A stretch of DNA of 64,000 nt from Lolium rigidum (GCF_022539505.1 NW_025899904.1:1-64000); one strand, 5' to 3'. Positions 42,401 to 53,452 are shown, numbered from the stretch's first letter. The notes: generated by a model not told the origin, from the letters alone. Program-made: numbers and translations.

Positions 42401-45121
42401 CGATAAGAAAGCACCCATTGACACAAAATGTGGAATGCAAAATCAGATTACATAGCCATATAAAAACCAAATTACCCTACTACATTATTGATTACAGCCT
42501 ACCATCATCCATGTTGAGATGTAAACTCTCTGATGATCGATTCCAACTGCGGGCTATCCGTTGTGTTCGATTTCTGTTAGTTAGAAGCTAAAACATGATT
42601 CATGTTCTCAATGACAATGGTCATATTTGTGCAATCCAACTGTCTAGAAGGGTTAGTTTGGACTTATGGGACACTTGTATATTCATGTGTGAGTTGATCA
42701 CTAATGGCATCATGGCAATTCACGCAACGAATGATACGGATATGAAATGCCATAGCATTTAGGAAGCAGAAGATCAATAAGTGTCTAGGATATGACTTAA
42801 TGTTGAGTATGGGACCCTAATCCTAATATTATTAGGTCCTACTTAATTTAGGTGAGGGAAAGTGGGAACCCGTAAACAAATGAAGCCATGCATAGCCACA
42901 TAAACTCAATTCGAACAATCAAACAATCCACAAGACTTGAAAAGAGGTTATCTGTGTAAGCAAAACATGATTAGATGATTGATTTCTTTAGATTCGTGCT
43001 AGATCTTACAACATGTAGAAAAATCTAAGGGCCTCTTTTGATCATAGGGTTGAAAAACACAGAAATAGAAGAAACACGTAATTCTACTGGTTGGATACCT
43101 TTGAGGTCAGTGCAAGTATAGGAAAGGTCATTTTGATGGAGCACATCGAAAAACAGGAAAAATGTTTCGATCCTACGTGATTGTGCATTAAAAAGAGGTT
43201 GTAGTGGATGCTCAAAATGCTATGGAACTGAGGCATTTGAATCCAATCCATAGGTATCTAAGTAGCACCATTTTTTGGTTCCAAGACAAAACATAGGAAA
43301 AAATACCAAGGATTGTAATCCTACAAAAATACTATGAAATCCTGCAATCCAAAGAGGGGCCAAGGGCTTTTGTGCATAAGCAGGGTATATGAAGTACGAG
43401 GAAAAAAAGCACTTGAATTACTAGATTATATGGTTGCAGTTCGTTACATATTCCTTTTAAGTTATAATGTAGGTTGTCTCCAATGTGATATTTTGACCAT
43501 CAAATTTCTACAACAATATGTTATTCGAACAAAACTGGTACACATTTCATATTTTTCTTGATGGATCTAGCAATGTAAATATTCTTGTATAGATGTCTGA
43601 ATTTCCTTTCTATTGATGATTAAACAAAAAATGTTTGACTGAAACAAAATTTGAAACGACCTACAATGTGACTCACAGTAAAATTAATTGGTTATGGAGC
43701 AACCTAGAACTTCTCTCAAGTTTTCCTTTTCCCCATATCTCATATTGACATTGCAGAATAATTATCTGGAATATATGGAGCTGAAGGCAAGAGTTGAGGT
43801 TTTACAACACTCGCAAAGGTGATTTTTCTTCATTCCTCTCAGATCAGCGCTTGTTTCATTTTTTGGCAGTATATTTGCTAAAGTAAGTATTGGCTGGTGA
43901 TGGTTCCACAGGAATCTACTAGGCGAGGATTTGGCTCCACTCAAAACATCCGAGCTGGATCAGCTTGAGAGTCAAGTAGGCAAGACCTTGAGGCAAATAA
44001 GGTCAAGAAAGGTAAATTACACTATGGCAATTACGCAAAATAGGTTTGCTCACTTTCATTCATCAATGTTGCTAGCCTGATTTGTAATATACCATATGGT
44101 ACTGTTAGTATCCACAAACTTTGCTAATTGTCTCATCCATATTAATTAGAATTGGTGACAAAGCAAAATCCCTACGCACTCTCATGACTGCTCTGTTCAT
44201 TTGGACCATTAGCTAGCTATATGTTTCAGTGCCCACTGAACAAAAGAGAGAAAAGCCATTCTTCCCTACAATTTCGAATTGTGCATCCAAGTTGCTAGTT
44301 TCACTAACTCCACTGCTGCTTGACTTCTCGTGCACTTGGCAGACTCAGGTACTACTCGATGAGCTCTGCGACCTGAAGAGGAAGGTACTATGGCAGACTT
44401 GGCAGACTCAAACACTTCCCATTTTTGTTGCGTAATTATGGGTGGCATTTTCTTGCGTCAAACACGGTCGTCTTTTGCAGGAACACATGTTAGAGGACGC
44501 AAACTTGACCCTGAAAAGGAAGGTAATAAGACTCGACTCTTTATCCTGGCTAGAAAGCGTTTCAGTTGTACATAGTAGTACGTAGCTAGGGATGGACCGC
44601 CCTCAACGAGAAACTGTTCTCTGATTTAAGCCAGTGACAAGTGATTGGAAGTTTCATGATTCCGTAAGTAGTTAGCAACTGTTAGGTAGGTGTGGCATCA
44701 TAAGTGCAGCTACCTGCAAGAGGCCACAACAATCTTCTTCTCTGCCAGACGAATTTGTTTCATCCTCATCCGTGTAATGGTTTGGACCACTCGTACGTGC
44801 TGTTCCGTTTCAGCTGGACGAGATGGAGGTGGACACGGCACCTCCTCATCCGCCGCAGCAGCAGCAGCAGCTGCCATGGCAGAACGACCACGGCGTGGCC
44901 GTGCCGTCCTACGCGCCGCCACAGCCAGACCACTTTTTCCAGGCCCTGGAGTGCAGCCCGTCCCTGCAGCCAGCGTAAGTTCGAGCTTCTTTGTTTGCTT
45001 GATTCATGGTGACTGTCTGACAGACGATCGATCATTGCTGATGGCGGTGCTATCCGTGTTCGTTTTCTACAGATTTCGCTGCATGGATGTGAACCAGCCG
45101 CCGCCCGCATGGATGGCATAG
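39425..45121 (+). CDS. AGLG1: AGLG1: SEPALLATA-class (LOFSEP) MADS-box transcription factor, OsMADS34/PAP2 orthologue
   Basis: Eight exons: 39425-39609, 41401-41482, 43757-43818, 43912-44011, 44343-44384, 44481-44522, 44814-44974 and 45073-45121. All introns are GT-AG; the sum is 723 nt, giving 240 residues with no break. The exon sizes 185/82/62/100/42/42 are the conserved MIKC pattern. The MADS domain (residues 1-60, [20 protein letters not shown]...) binds CArG boxes as a dimer. A short I region, the keratin-like K domain (about 90-170, with [19 protein letters not shown] and [20 protein letters not shown]) and a Gln/Pro-rich C-terminus (five CAG-encoded Gln) ending PPPAWMA follow. Sequence fits rice OsMADS34/PAP2, which specifies spikelet and inflorescence meristems; in wheat it was named AGLG1 and lies beside VRN1. 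Introns 1 (1.8 kb) and 2 (2.3 kb) are long, and intron 2 holds a MITE. Nuclear. The start context GAGATGG is the only in-frame choice. Confidence 0.95.
43029..43361. mobile_element. MITE in AGLG1 intron 2
   Basis: About 333 bp with imperfect terminal inverted repeats: GGGCCTCTTTTGATCATAGG on the left and, on the minus strand from the right, GGCCCCTCTTTGGATTGCAG. The body is AT-rich with TCCTA/TAGGA strings and no frame. The same type of end occurs in the MITE at 48753-48910. A clear target duplication was not found. It lies 0.4 kb upstream of exon 3. Confidence 0.65.
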
Positions 45122-45983
45122 CGCTAGGTTGATCGAGCTACCGTTTCAGATCAACAGAATGCCTTTCCTGCCCGTGTGTCCTACTGTCCTGCGTCTCCGC
45201 TCCTATATATATCTGCTGCTTTTGTGGTTCCTTTTCAAAGAGCTTGCCCGACTTGCCTTTAAGTAATGTGTACAGGGCTTTGTCTTATTTGTTACTAGCA
45301 AGTGTTATTTTGCTCAGTTTGTTCAGAAAAGGCGAAAACGGTTTTCCTTTTGGGATTTTATTACATCAGCTTACATGATAAACCTTCCTCGGCCGGGGCA
45401 TGGCACACTGACGCTCATGGTACTGAACTGGTTTGATCCATGTGCCTAAGGCGTTATCGTCTTATCGCAATGCGACAAAGTTTATTTTAGAGGACACAGA
45501 GAACGTAAATGGTAATTGTACGCTACCACTAAGTACAAGTACCCTGCATCGACAAAAAAAAACATGAAGTTTGGATTATCAAATTCAACATTGAGAAATA
45601 ATTTGACGTGCTCATCTCGATATAGGACAAGATCAGACAGAAATTCAAGATTGAACCCCATTCGTTGGGTTCGATCGGGTCAATCTTATTGTTTGGACTA
45701 GTGTGAGGCCTGAAATGTAGATCCTTTGCTTAGTTGGTCATCCAAAACAGCGGCACGATGCTACTCACAAGTCACAACTACCGATGTCAATTGAGACTAC
45801 ATACTAGTACTTTTAAATGTCCCCTTCCCATAATTTAATAGTCTAATAGAATTTATGTATTAGTCCCTACAAGTACAACACAATAGAGTGCATCGACAAC
45901 ACATGTCCTAGTACCATCACGGCAATATTTGGACGGCTATGCAAACAAGTCTCCGATACTTCGGCACATCTTTTCAAATGCCG
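45122..45983 (+). other. 3' UTR and downstream flank of AGLG1
   Basis: After the TAG at 45119-45121 there is a T-rich 3' UTR with TATATATAT near 45205-45215. No strong AATAAA is seen. The remainder up to the Harbinger element holds no gene. Confidence 0.5.
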
Positions 45984-45986
45984 TTA

Positions 45987-47999
45987 GAGCATCACTAGTA
46001 GTGCCTCTAAATCCTCAAATCCTCAAAAAAAATTTTTTTTTACAGTTTGCGAGAGAAAAAACGCGTAGACTAGAACCCCTAAATCCTCAAATCCGCAAAA
46101 TATATTAGGGGTCCAACCCTCAAATCCAATTTCAACCAGTAGAAGTGAGGGTTGGGGAGGCCAAACTGCCCCAACCCGCACTCCTCGTCCAACTCACGCA
46201 GGAGGGAATTTTCCCCTCCCCAACCTCCCGCCTCCGTGCCGCCGGCCGCCGCCCGCCGCAATTCCGGCCACTGCCCCGCCTCCCCTCGACCTCTGTCGGC
46301 CACCACGAGCTCCCTCGCCCCCGATCCGCGCCTCCCCGCCGTCCGCCGCCCCGCGTCGCGACCACCCGAGCCGCCGCGCCCGCCCCTGCCGCCCCGCCTC
46401 CCGCACCTCCTGAGCCGGCCGCGCCGCCCCCTGCCGCCCGCCGCCTCCCCGACCTCCCACGGCCGCCGCCCTACCCCCCGCCGCCCGCCCCCGACCGGAC
46501 CCGCCCGCCACGCCCCGGACCCGAGCCGCCGCTCCCCGCCCCGCTCCCGACCGGACCCGCCCGCCGCGCCCCGGACCCGAGCCGCCGCTCCCCGCCCCGA
46601 CCTCTTCGAGCCGCGCCCTGCCCCGCGTCGCCCCGGCCCCTGCATGTATGCCATGTTCTTTATTTTCTTTGTTTTTGTTTGTTTCAATTTTCCATCTTTA
46701 TTCATTAGCACTAACAATTTTGTTTGTTGTTTTGTAGATGGAGGTGACCACCAATGACTCCATGTCGTTGTCCGATGATTCCGACATCGACGAGTTGCTT
46801 CAAGACAACGACGTCGTTGGACGATTCCGACATCGACGAGTTGCTTCAAGACAACGACGTCGAGATGATGCAAATCCTTGTCGAGGTGCAAGAGTTTGAA
46901 GACCGCGTGAAGTTGATGGATCAGAGGAGGGGGTCCAAGATGGGGCGAGTCACCATCTACCGGAAAAATTGCCCAAAGGCATGGCAAGGAATGTATTGCG
47001 GTAAAAGTCGTGATGCTACCATTGTGCTTGAGACCGTGGCATCGGAGGACACATGGATTTGGCATGCATTTTTTGGTTTGTCGGGAACAATCAATGATAT
47101 CAATGTGCTCAATAGATCCCCTTTGTTTGCAAGATTAGTTTCTGGGGATGCTCTAACTTGCAACTACAAAATCATGGATAATGAGTACTCAATGGGATAC
47201 TATCTCACCGATGGCATTTATCCCGAGTGGGCAACTCTTGTGAAGTCCATCAAAGAGAAAAATGGGGTGCCCTTAACCAGAAAAGAGGCTCATTTCACCA
47301 AGGCACAAGAGGCAGTCCGCAGGGATATTGAGAGAGCTTTTGGTGTTTTGCAAGCAAAGGTTTGCCATAGTTCGGGGTCCAGCTCATTTTTGGGATAAAA
47401 AAACCTTGATAAACATCATGAAATATTGTGTGATTCTACACAACATGATATTCGAGGATGAGAGATGGTTAAACCTGCCTTGTTTCTATGGCAACGTTGG
47501 TACCCGTGTGCAACCGGAAAGAAACCCTTGTCTCATACAAGCTTTTCTTGAAGCACATCGTGCGATTGAGGATGCAAAGACTCATGGTCAGCTCCGGGAT
47601 GATCTAGTAGAGCACCATTGGCAGTTGGATGGGCGGCGCCAAGGCCCATGATCTATCTTTGTTTTACTTTTCTATGTCCTATTTAATTTGAACAATTATT
47701 GTAATAACTTGAATGATTATTATGTGCTTCAAAGTACTATTTGGTGTTGTAATAATAACTAGAATGATTATTATGTGCTTCAAACCGTTATTGAGATGAT
47801 GATAATTGTGATATATCAAATGAATATTTTTAAGGGTTTGAGGGTCCTAGTCTTTGCCCCCAATCCTCACTTTTAAGGGTTTCAGGGTTCTAGTCTTTGC
47901 CCCTGTTTTTCACCCCTCAAAAATGCCAAAAAATGCCCATTCTCAATCCTTAAACTGCTTTGAAGATCTGACGGTTTAGGGGCTCTAGTAGTGATGCTC
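45987..47999 (+). mobile_element. Harbinger (PIF-like) transposon with internally deleted transposase
   Basis: 2013 bp with 25 bp terminal inverted repeats (GAGCATCACTAGTAGTGCC on the left; GAGCATCACTACTAGAGCC as the complement of the right end) and the typical TTA duplication at 45984-45986 and 48000-48002. The 5' third (46.2-46.64 kb) is an extremely GC-rich CCGCC-type stretch with an internal duplication of CGCCCCGGACCCGAGCCGCC (46513-46600). The 3' two thirds carry a transposase pseudogene. Confidence 0.88.
46738..47650 (+). pseudogene. PIF/Harbinger transposase (DDE_Tnp_4 type), three disabling changes
   Basis: Starts at 46738 after an apparent intron acceptor (TTTTGTAG). The N-terminus (MEVTTNDSMSLSDDSDIDEL) is followed by an exact-looking 46 bp tandem duplication (46777 and 46823), which shifts the frame. 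The frame then reads LMDQRRGSKMGRVTIYRKNC and joins directly to the catalytic half (CPKAWQGMYCG, ETVASEDTWIWHAFFG, NDINVLNRSPLF, GYYLTDGIYPEWATLVKSI, RRDIERAFGVLQA). The helix-turn-helix region and the first catalytic Asp, normally between these blocks, are deleted. Near 47358 another frameshift moves to RFAIVRGPAHFWDKKTL and HNMIFEDER, ending at 47650. Non-functional; it needs a helper transposase. Confidence 0.88.
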
Positions 48000-48002
48000 T
48001 TA

Positions 48003-48752
48003 CACAACTAGAGCATGGACATCTATGAAGGCACAACATCCATGATGTGCATCCTAGCCCATGGGCAGGTTATATCTTGTTATTATTGCTTGTATGCTCC
48101 TAAAATTTTCAGATTGTTAAAATTTGACAAGAAAACATGTAAGCAAGAGAAAGCATCTCGTACAACAATGATGAAAGCCCCAAGTTTTAAAATAGTGTAA
48201 ACCCCCGAAAGGGGTATCATGGTCCCGTTTAATATGAGTCACCCTACCCCTAATTCCGAATAGGTATCATTTTATCTCAGACGTCCTTGTGTTTAACTCA
48301 AGAAAACATTTCAACCTTAGGGTCTACGGAAACACAAGCCATGATGAAAATGTATTATCTTCTCTTAGTAAGAGAACGTTGATTACCTAAGAGAAGATAA
48401 ACCTCCTTTCCTGTTTCTCACTCTTTCCAACTCAGCAATTGTCTTACATGGCATTGCTGAAATAAAATCAATATACATGCTCTTGCCCATCAATTTTATG
48501 GAGGAAATTTTCATTTCGGGCTTGGCGGATGCCAAACACTCGATTACATGATACCGAATGATTCATCTATGTTTTTTCGTCCTTGGTTATGGGCTCGGCA
48601 TTTTGTTCTAGGAAACTTATTCTTAGTAATAAAATTGCCACGTCCTTTTTCTCCTTACAAGAACACATATACCCTTTTTTGCGAAAAGGAACTGCCGATC
48701 AATTAATCATCATCAACAGCAGTACAAAGAACACCAAAGATGATAAAATTAC
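48003..48752. other. Unassigned intergenic sequence
   Basis: No gene or repeat boundary was recognised between the Harbinger element and the MITE. Confidence 0.45.
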
Positions 48753-48910
48753 GGGATCCTTTGTTTCATAGGATAGGAAAGGCATAGGATTAAGATGCCA
48801 TGACTACTTGAATCATATGAATTTTACATGAGGTATGACATAATGTTTTTTCTATAACATTTAGACCGCAAGAATTTTATAGGATGTGTTCCTATGAATC
48901 AAAGGAGCCC
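48753..48910. mobile_element. Small MITE with 21 bp inverted repeats
   Basis: 158 bp. The left end GGGATCCTTTGTTTCATAGGA and the right end (complement GGGCTCCTTTGATTCATAGG) form inverted repeats. TAC flanks both sides (48750-48752 and 48911-48913). Non-coding. The ends resemble those of the MITE in AGLG1 intron 2. Confidence 0.75.
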
Positions 48911-48913
48911 TAC

Positions 48914-49104
48914 AAATAGGTCTTTGGACCAGCTATCAAAAAACTACAAGCACTTGGACGAGTCCAAGGCGCGCCGCCGTTTTCGCTCCTCCGTCACCGG
49001 AGAGGTGCAATGTCGAAGTAGAGGTGCACCAAAGAACTAACACATCAGAGAAGCACACACCATTGACGAGAACTTTAGATCAAAAGAGCCAAACTTGTAA
49101 GTTG
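48914..49104. other. Short intergenic spacer
   Basis: Between the MITE and the next Harbinger-like element. Nothing was identified. Confidence 0.45.
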
Positions 49105-49107
49105 TAA

Positions 49108-51479
49108 TAGCATCTCCACCGGGGCGCCCCATAGCGGCCCCGATAGCGTTTTGGGGGCCAGCGGCCAAAATGAGCTCACATCAGCGCACCCCAAAAAGCG
49201 CTAGCTAGTTTCGAGCCAAATAGAAGCGGCGGCAACCCCGTGCCTGCCCCTTCACAAAGGGCATGAATATTGGGCACGCCGGCGCCTCACGCAGTGAATG
49301 ATTTTGGGTGTGGGAGCCGCCTGTTAGCCACACATTCCAAAATTATACATGTTCCCCCAAAACCCCTTCCCCTCCGCCGCTCATTTCTCCCCTCCGCCGC
49401 TCATTTCTCCCACCCGCCGCTCCATCTCCCATCTAGACTCCAACGCGAAAAACCCTCACCGCCGCCATGCCGCCGAAGAAAAAGGCTCTGGTGAAGTCTG
49501 CGAAGGCACTGACGAAGGCGCCCCCGAAGCCGCACACTGTGGCGTCGAAGGAAAAGCAGGCGAACATGTCGCAGGAGGCGTAGGACGAGGAGAAACGCCG
49601 CTATGCCATGGTGACAGCCGACCATAGAAGGCGCCGCATCGCTGCTGCCGAAGCTACGAAAGCGGCGGCTGCAGCTGACGTGTGCCTCAGCTTGGGCGGC
49701 GGTCAGCCCGAAGGGAGTCAGCGAATCGCTGACCGCAACTTGGGTGGTGGGTTCTCGAGCTCACCCTCGTCGTTGGGGTACTAGGCGGAGGGGCCGTTGC
49801 TCTCGCAGATGGGTCTGTCGCAAATGGACGGCCGTGCCCGCTACTCCCCCGAGTACGCCGACATCGACATGATCTTCGACCCCAACACGCCATTCTCGCC
49901 GGACTCGGTGCGAGGGGCAGCAGCGCCTTTCGCTTCCCCGTCGACCTAAACTCGTCGCCAGATCTGCGCCACCCGAAGCACCGATGGACACGTGACTAAC
50001 GACACCGACCTCCCCGCACCCTCTTCACCGACGAGAGCAGGAGCGCCCACTAGGTGTTCGGTTGCGCGTCCGGCGTGTCCATCGGCGACGACGACGTGAG
50101 TTTTCCTTCTCCTTATGTGTTATGTGCATTGTAGACACCGCCGGTGACTCAAAGTAGGTTAATTTGTTGCATAGATTGGGGCGTCGATATCCTCAGCGGC
50201 TTCATACACCATGGCCACGGCTACAAACCCCCAGTCGACGAGTATGAAGAAGAGGCCGACGAGGACGAAGATGATGCGGAGGAGGAGGTCAAGGAGGAGC
50301 TGATCGACGCCAACACCGGCGTGACCACGACGACGAAGAGGAATAGGCGGACCGGCTGCACTCGTGGTCCTAGGTGAAAATCTTTGGAGGAAGTATGCCT
50401 CATCGACGTGTGGAAGCAAGTGAGCTTTTGCCCCATCACCGGCGCCAATCAATCCGCCGGCAAGTACTACAAGCGCATCCTTGATTCATTCAACGAGAAG
50501 AAGAATTCTAGTGAGTACGCCACCATGCACTCTCAACAAGGATGGCGTCGGGGATGATGGGCCGAACGATCCCGCCGGCGCCTCCATCGGGTGCCCCGTT
50601 GGCAACAAGAAGCCCAAGGCCGAGAGGAATGCGGCGCCGGCATTGGCCGCCATGGATGCCTCCCATGAGAAGATGATATCCTCCTTCTCAACGGAGAACA
50701 AGGAAGCGGCGGATAGGGCCGCCGTCGGGTGGAAGGCAATACTGGAGAAGCAAGACATGAAGATTGAGTTGGAGAGAGAGAAGGTGGAGGCGGCGAAGAT
50801 GGAAGCTCACGCCGCCGCCATGAAGGCCACCAACGAAGCGACGCAATTTTCGTTGGCCAAGATGACTCAAGAATCTAAGATCTTGATGGCGGGCATGGCG
50901 AAGATGGACTCATTGGCGAGGGCGTGGCACGAGATGTACCGCAAGCACATCGGCCAAGAGGTGTTGGCGGCGCGAGCTGCGTCGGCGTCCATGACTTCCC
51001 CGACATCATCGACGTTCATGCCTCCCCCCACACCGTCGACGTCCATGCCTCCCCCGGGGCCCGTGGAGCTAGTTCCCGCGATGGAGGTGCCACCGTGCTC
51101 ACCGATGATGAGGACGTCGTCGAGGTTGAGCCGCCCATAACCCCGTTCATCTGATCATTTAGCCTGGAAGCCCAAGTTGTTTTTGCAGCCGGACTATGAT
51201 GACGATTCGATGGCCGTATGTTAGCCCAAACTTCATATTGGAAAACCTATTCGAATTTAGTGGCCGTATGTTGGTCCAAACTTTATGTTCGAAAACCTAT
51301 TTGAATTTCTATACATGTTTTATGAGTTTTTAATTCAAATGATCTACCAAGGTCGCCGATTTGGGGAGCGCCGGTGTGGGAGAAACACCCCAAATGGAGG
51401 GTGCAGTGCCAGCGTCCTCCATACAGCTGTGCCGACGCCCCTACCGGCGTCTATTTGGGGGGCACCGGTGGAGATGCTC
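49108..51479 (+). mobile_element. Harbinger-like element carrying a broken ORF1-like gene
   Basis: 2372 bp. The terminal inverted repeats contain AGCATCTCCACCGG followed by (G/T)GC(G/C)CCC, and a TAA duplication lies at 49105-49107 and 51480-51482. There is no transposase. The content is a decayed gene with a NAM-associated C-terminal region, as in the ORF1 partner of Harbinger elements. Two copies of a TGGCCGTATGTT(A/G) sequence (51211 and 51261) lie near the 3' end. Confidence 0.83.
49467..51140 (+). pseudogene. Harbinger ORF1-like gene (Myb/NAM-associated protein), broken
   Basis: The start (MPPKKKALVKSAKALTKAPP) is basic and reaches a TAG at 49581. Further frames have RRRRIAAAEATKAAAAADVC and ARYSPEYADIDMIFDPNTPF with more stops. 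An acidic VDEYEEEADEDEDDAEEEVK (about 50235) follows. The last part (50481-51140) is open: PVGNKKPKAERNAAPALAAM, then a Lys/Glu helix, then a Met/Pro/Ser tail. The motif PxGNKKxK followed by a helix is characteristic of the NAM-associated C-terminal domain found in Harbinger ORF1-like proteins. The DNA-binding Myb part is mostly lost. Confidence 0.7.
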
Positions 51480-51482
51480 TAA

Positions 51483-52332
51483 CCACACCGATGAACAGAA
51501 GACAGACCGGATCCCATATATCGTATGGTCGATTAGATATGGAACACATGATATACCAAAGCGCGTGGGTGAAATGAATCAATGGTCCGAAGTCTGAACT
51601 AGCTAGGTGAAGTTTTCTTCATTTTGCTCTGCATCGACAGTTAAAAGTGGAGGAGAGAGTGCACACACGGCACGGGATCAAGAAGGGAAGAAATGCGCTC
51701 GATCACATCACATGCCGTGTTGCCGTAGAAGGCGGTAAAGCAAGGCAGCGGTGGTGATGATCTACGTGTCGTCCGGGGATGATGGAACGCGCATCGTTGA
51801 TTTGCGCGCGCCAGAGGGGACGCGTACGGATGAGCGCACGCCGGGATAGCTAGTCTACACCTAGACGAGACGGCGAGATGGAGACGCTGGATCGGTTTTA
51901 TTGCATGTTTATCTTGCTTTGATCGGCTTGGAATTAGTACCGTGTGGCTATCTACCCGTGGGCTGTGGCTGGCAGGACTGGGGAGTCGTGGAGACGAGAC
52001 GGAGGCATCTTCATCTTTGCACAGTCGCAAACTGGTTGGCTCATCTCCTTTTTCTTTCCTCCATGACCACGACCTATTTCCGTCTCGAATATCTGCGATG
52101 TCTACGTGATGCTCTCTGTCGATCCAATCCGCGACGGATCGCTACGCCTTTGGTACTGGGAAATGCCAAAGCGCAGAGTAAAGCGGGAAGAGATATTTGC
52201 TAGTGGGGGATATTTCCGAATACCTTATCCCTTCCCGCCTCGAGAGGAAAAGGCCGAGAGATACTTGCAGGTTTGGGAAAAGCGCACATATGCTTTTAGT
52301 ACTGTTGCTGAAATAGACATGAGAAAGAGTCT
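51483..52332. other. Unassigned intergenic sequence
   Basis: No gene with recognisable domains. Open frames are short and unsupported. Confidence 0.4.
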
Positions 52333-52851
52333 TGGTTACCGGTCGGGAAATCTGGTTACCGACCGGTAACCGAGTTTCCCGAGCACCCCCGGTAAATGCT
52401 CTTACCGGTTGAAAAATTTCGAGAAATTTTGAATTTTTTGTATTTGAACTACAAAAAAGAGGTAAATTTTGTGTAGTCTACTTATATTTACAATCTGTAG
52501 GCGTAGCTTGGTGGTAGTAGTTGGTTCTTGCGCCACACGAGGTACAAGGTTCGATTTATTCCGTCCGCAGCTCTCTTTTTTGAAGATTATTGTCTATTCT
52601 GTCAAGTTTTTCATAATTATGCAAAAAATTGTGGCTGCCAATTTTCGAACCCATGACCAGCGCTGTGGACAGGTTTGTGACGGAGCACAACCACTACGGT
52701 GCTAGTTCGGTTGTGTCAAAGTAGAGTTCAAAGCGATAATAACCTGAGCTCAGAAAGTTTGAATTCAAATTTTAGTTTTTGAATTCGTTCGAGAACCGGT
52801 CGGGATTTCTCGGTTACCGCGGTAACCGGGAATCCCGAGCACCCTCGGGAA
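52333..52851. repeat. Composite repeat with palindromic ends and two convergent tRNA-like units
   Basis: Both ends carry a related ~55 bp block (52338-52393 and 52795-52851) with the order ACCGGTCGGG, GGTTACCG/CGGTAACC palindrome, CCCGAGCACCC. Inside are two tRNA-like units facing each other. The plus unit has TAGCTTGGTGGTAGTAG (52504, A box), GGTTCGATT (52549, B box) and a T6 run at about 52569. The minus unit has an A-box-like AGTGGTTGTGCTC (about 52683-52695), GGGTTCGAA (about 52644-52652) and a T6 run (52623-52628). The A-to-B spacing of about 35-45 bases fits Pol III genes. Cloverleaf pairing is poor, so these are tRNA-derived, not tRNA genes. Confidence 0.55.
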
Positions 52852-53025
52852 TTTTTTTCTGTCGGGAGCCAAAACCAGACTATTGTACTATGGGCGAGTT
52901 TGATGGCTTGCAATGTCGTTTCCCCCGTGCGCTGAGTTAAGATTGGGTCAATTGGTTGGCCAACGCGTTTCGCATCGGCTCAAAAATTGGCTCCATAGTC
53001 ACGCTTGATTCAGGCGTTGTTGGCT

Positions 53026-53442
53026 GTCAGGTTCTAATCTAGAAACTCAGCGCGAACTCGTGGTTAATTCAAAGATCAAACGAGCTAATTCAAAGATCGA
53101 ACGAGCGGTGCTCTGAACTTTTCCCTAACCGACGACGAACATGACAGACAGTCTCAACAAAGGGATAGAGTTTTTCGCTCGACAACAACGTCTTTTCCGT
53201 TTTCTCCTTTTATCCATAAGGATTACAACGTGTCCGAGTCGCCCGCCCACGATCCGTTTGTTGCGCGCCATCCCCCGTACGTTATCGTGGCCGATCACCT
53301 CGCACAATTCTAGCGAACTAAGAGATCTGGAGACTACTTCTCCTTACGACTCGGACACGGCCGTAACTTAAACAAAGCATGTTTCTGGTCTTACATTATT
53401 TAACATGGCAGGTAAACTAGGCACATCCAGATTAACACAACA
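53026..53442 (-). repeat. Probable 3' LTR of a minus-strand Copia element
   Basis: On the minus strand TGTTGTGTTAATCTGG starts at 53442 directly after the purine tract AAAGGGGAGAAA (53443-53454) that follows the RNase H end. A TATA-like GGATAAAAGGAG is near 53210. The left end is set at TGTCAGG (53026) to give a CA end on the minus strand, which is tentative. Confidence 0.5.
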
Positions 53443-53452
53443 TTTCTCCCCT

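Noticed and set aside
46145..46757. Proline-rich plus-strand frames and the minus-strand Arg/Gly-rich frame over the same DNA in the Harbinger element
   Set aside because: Low-complexity CCGCC repeats give open frames in all registers. They end before or overlap the real transposase start and show no known domain.
52495..52560. A functional tRNA gene
   Set aside because: A and B boxes are present but the anticodon loop lacks the invariant U before the anticodon and the T and acceptor stems do not pair, so it is treated as tRNA-derived.
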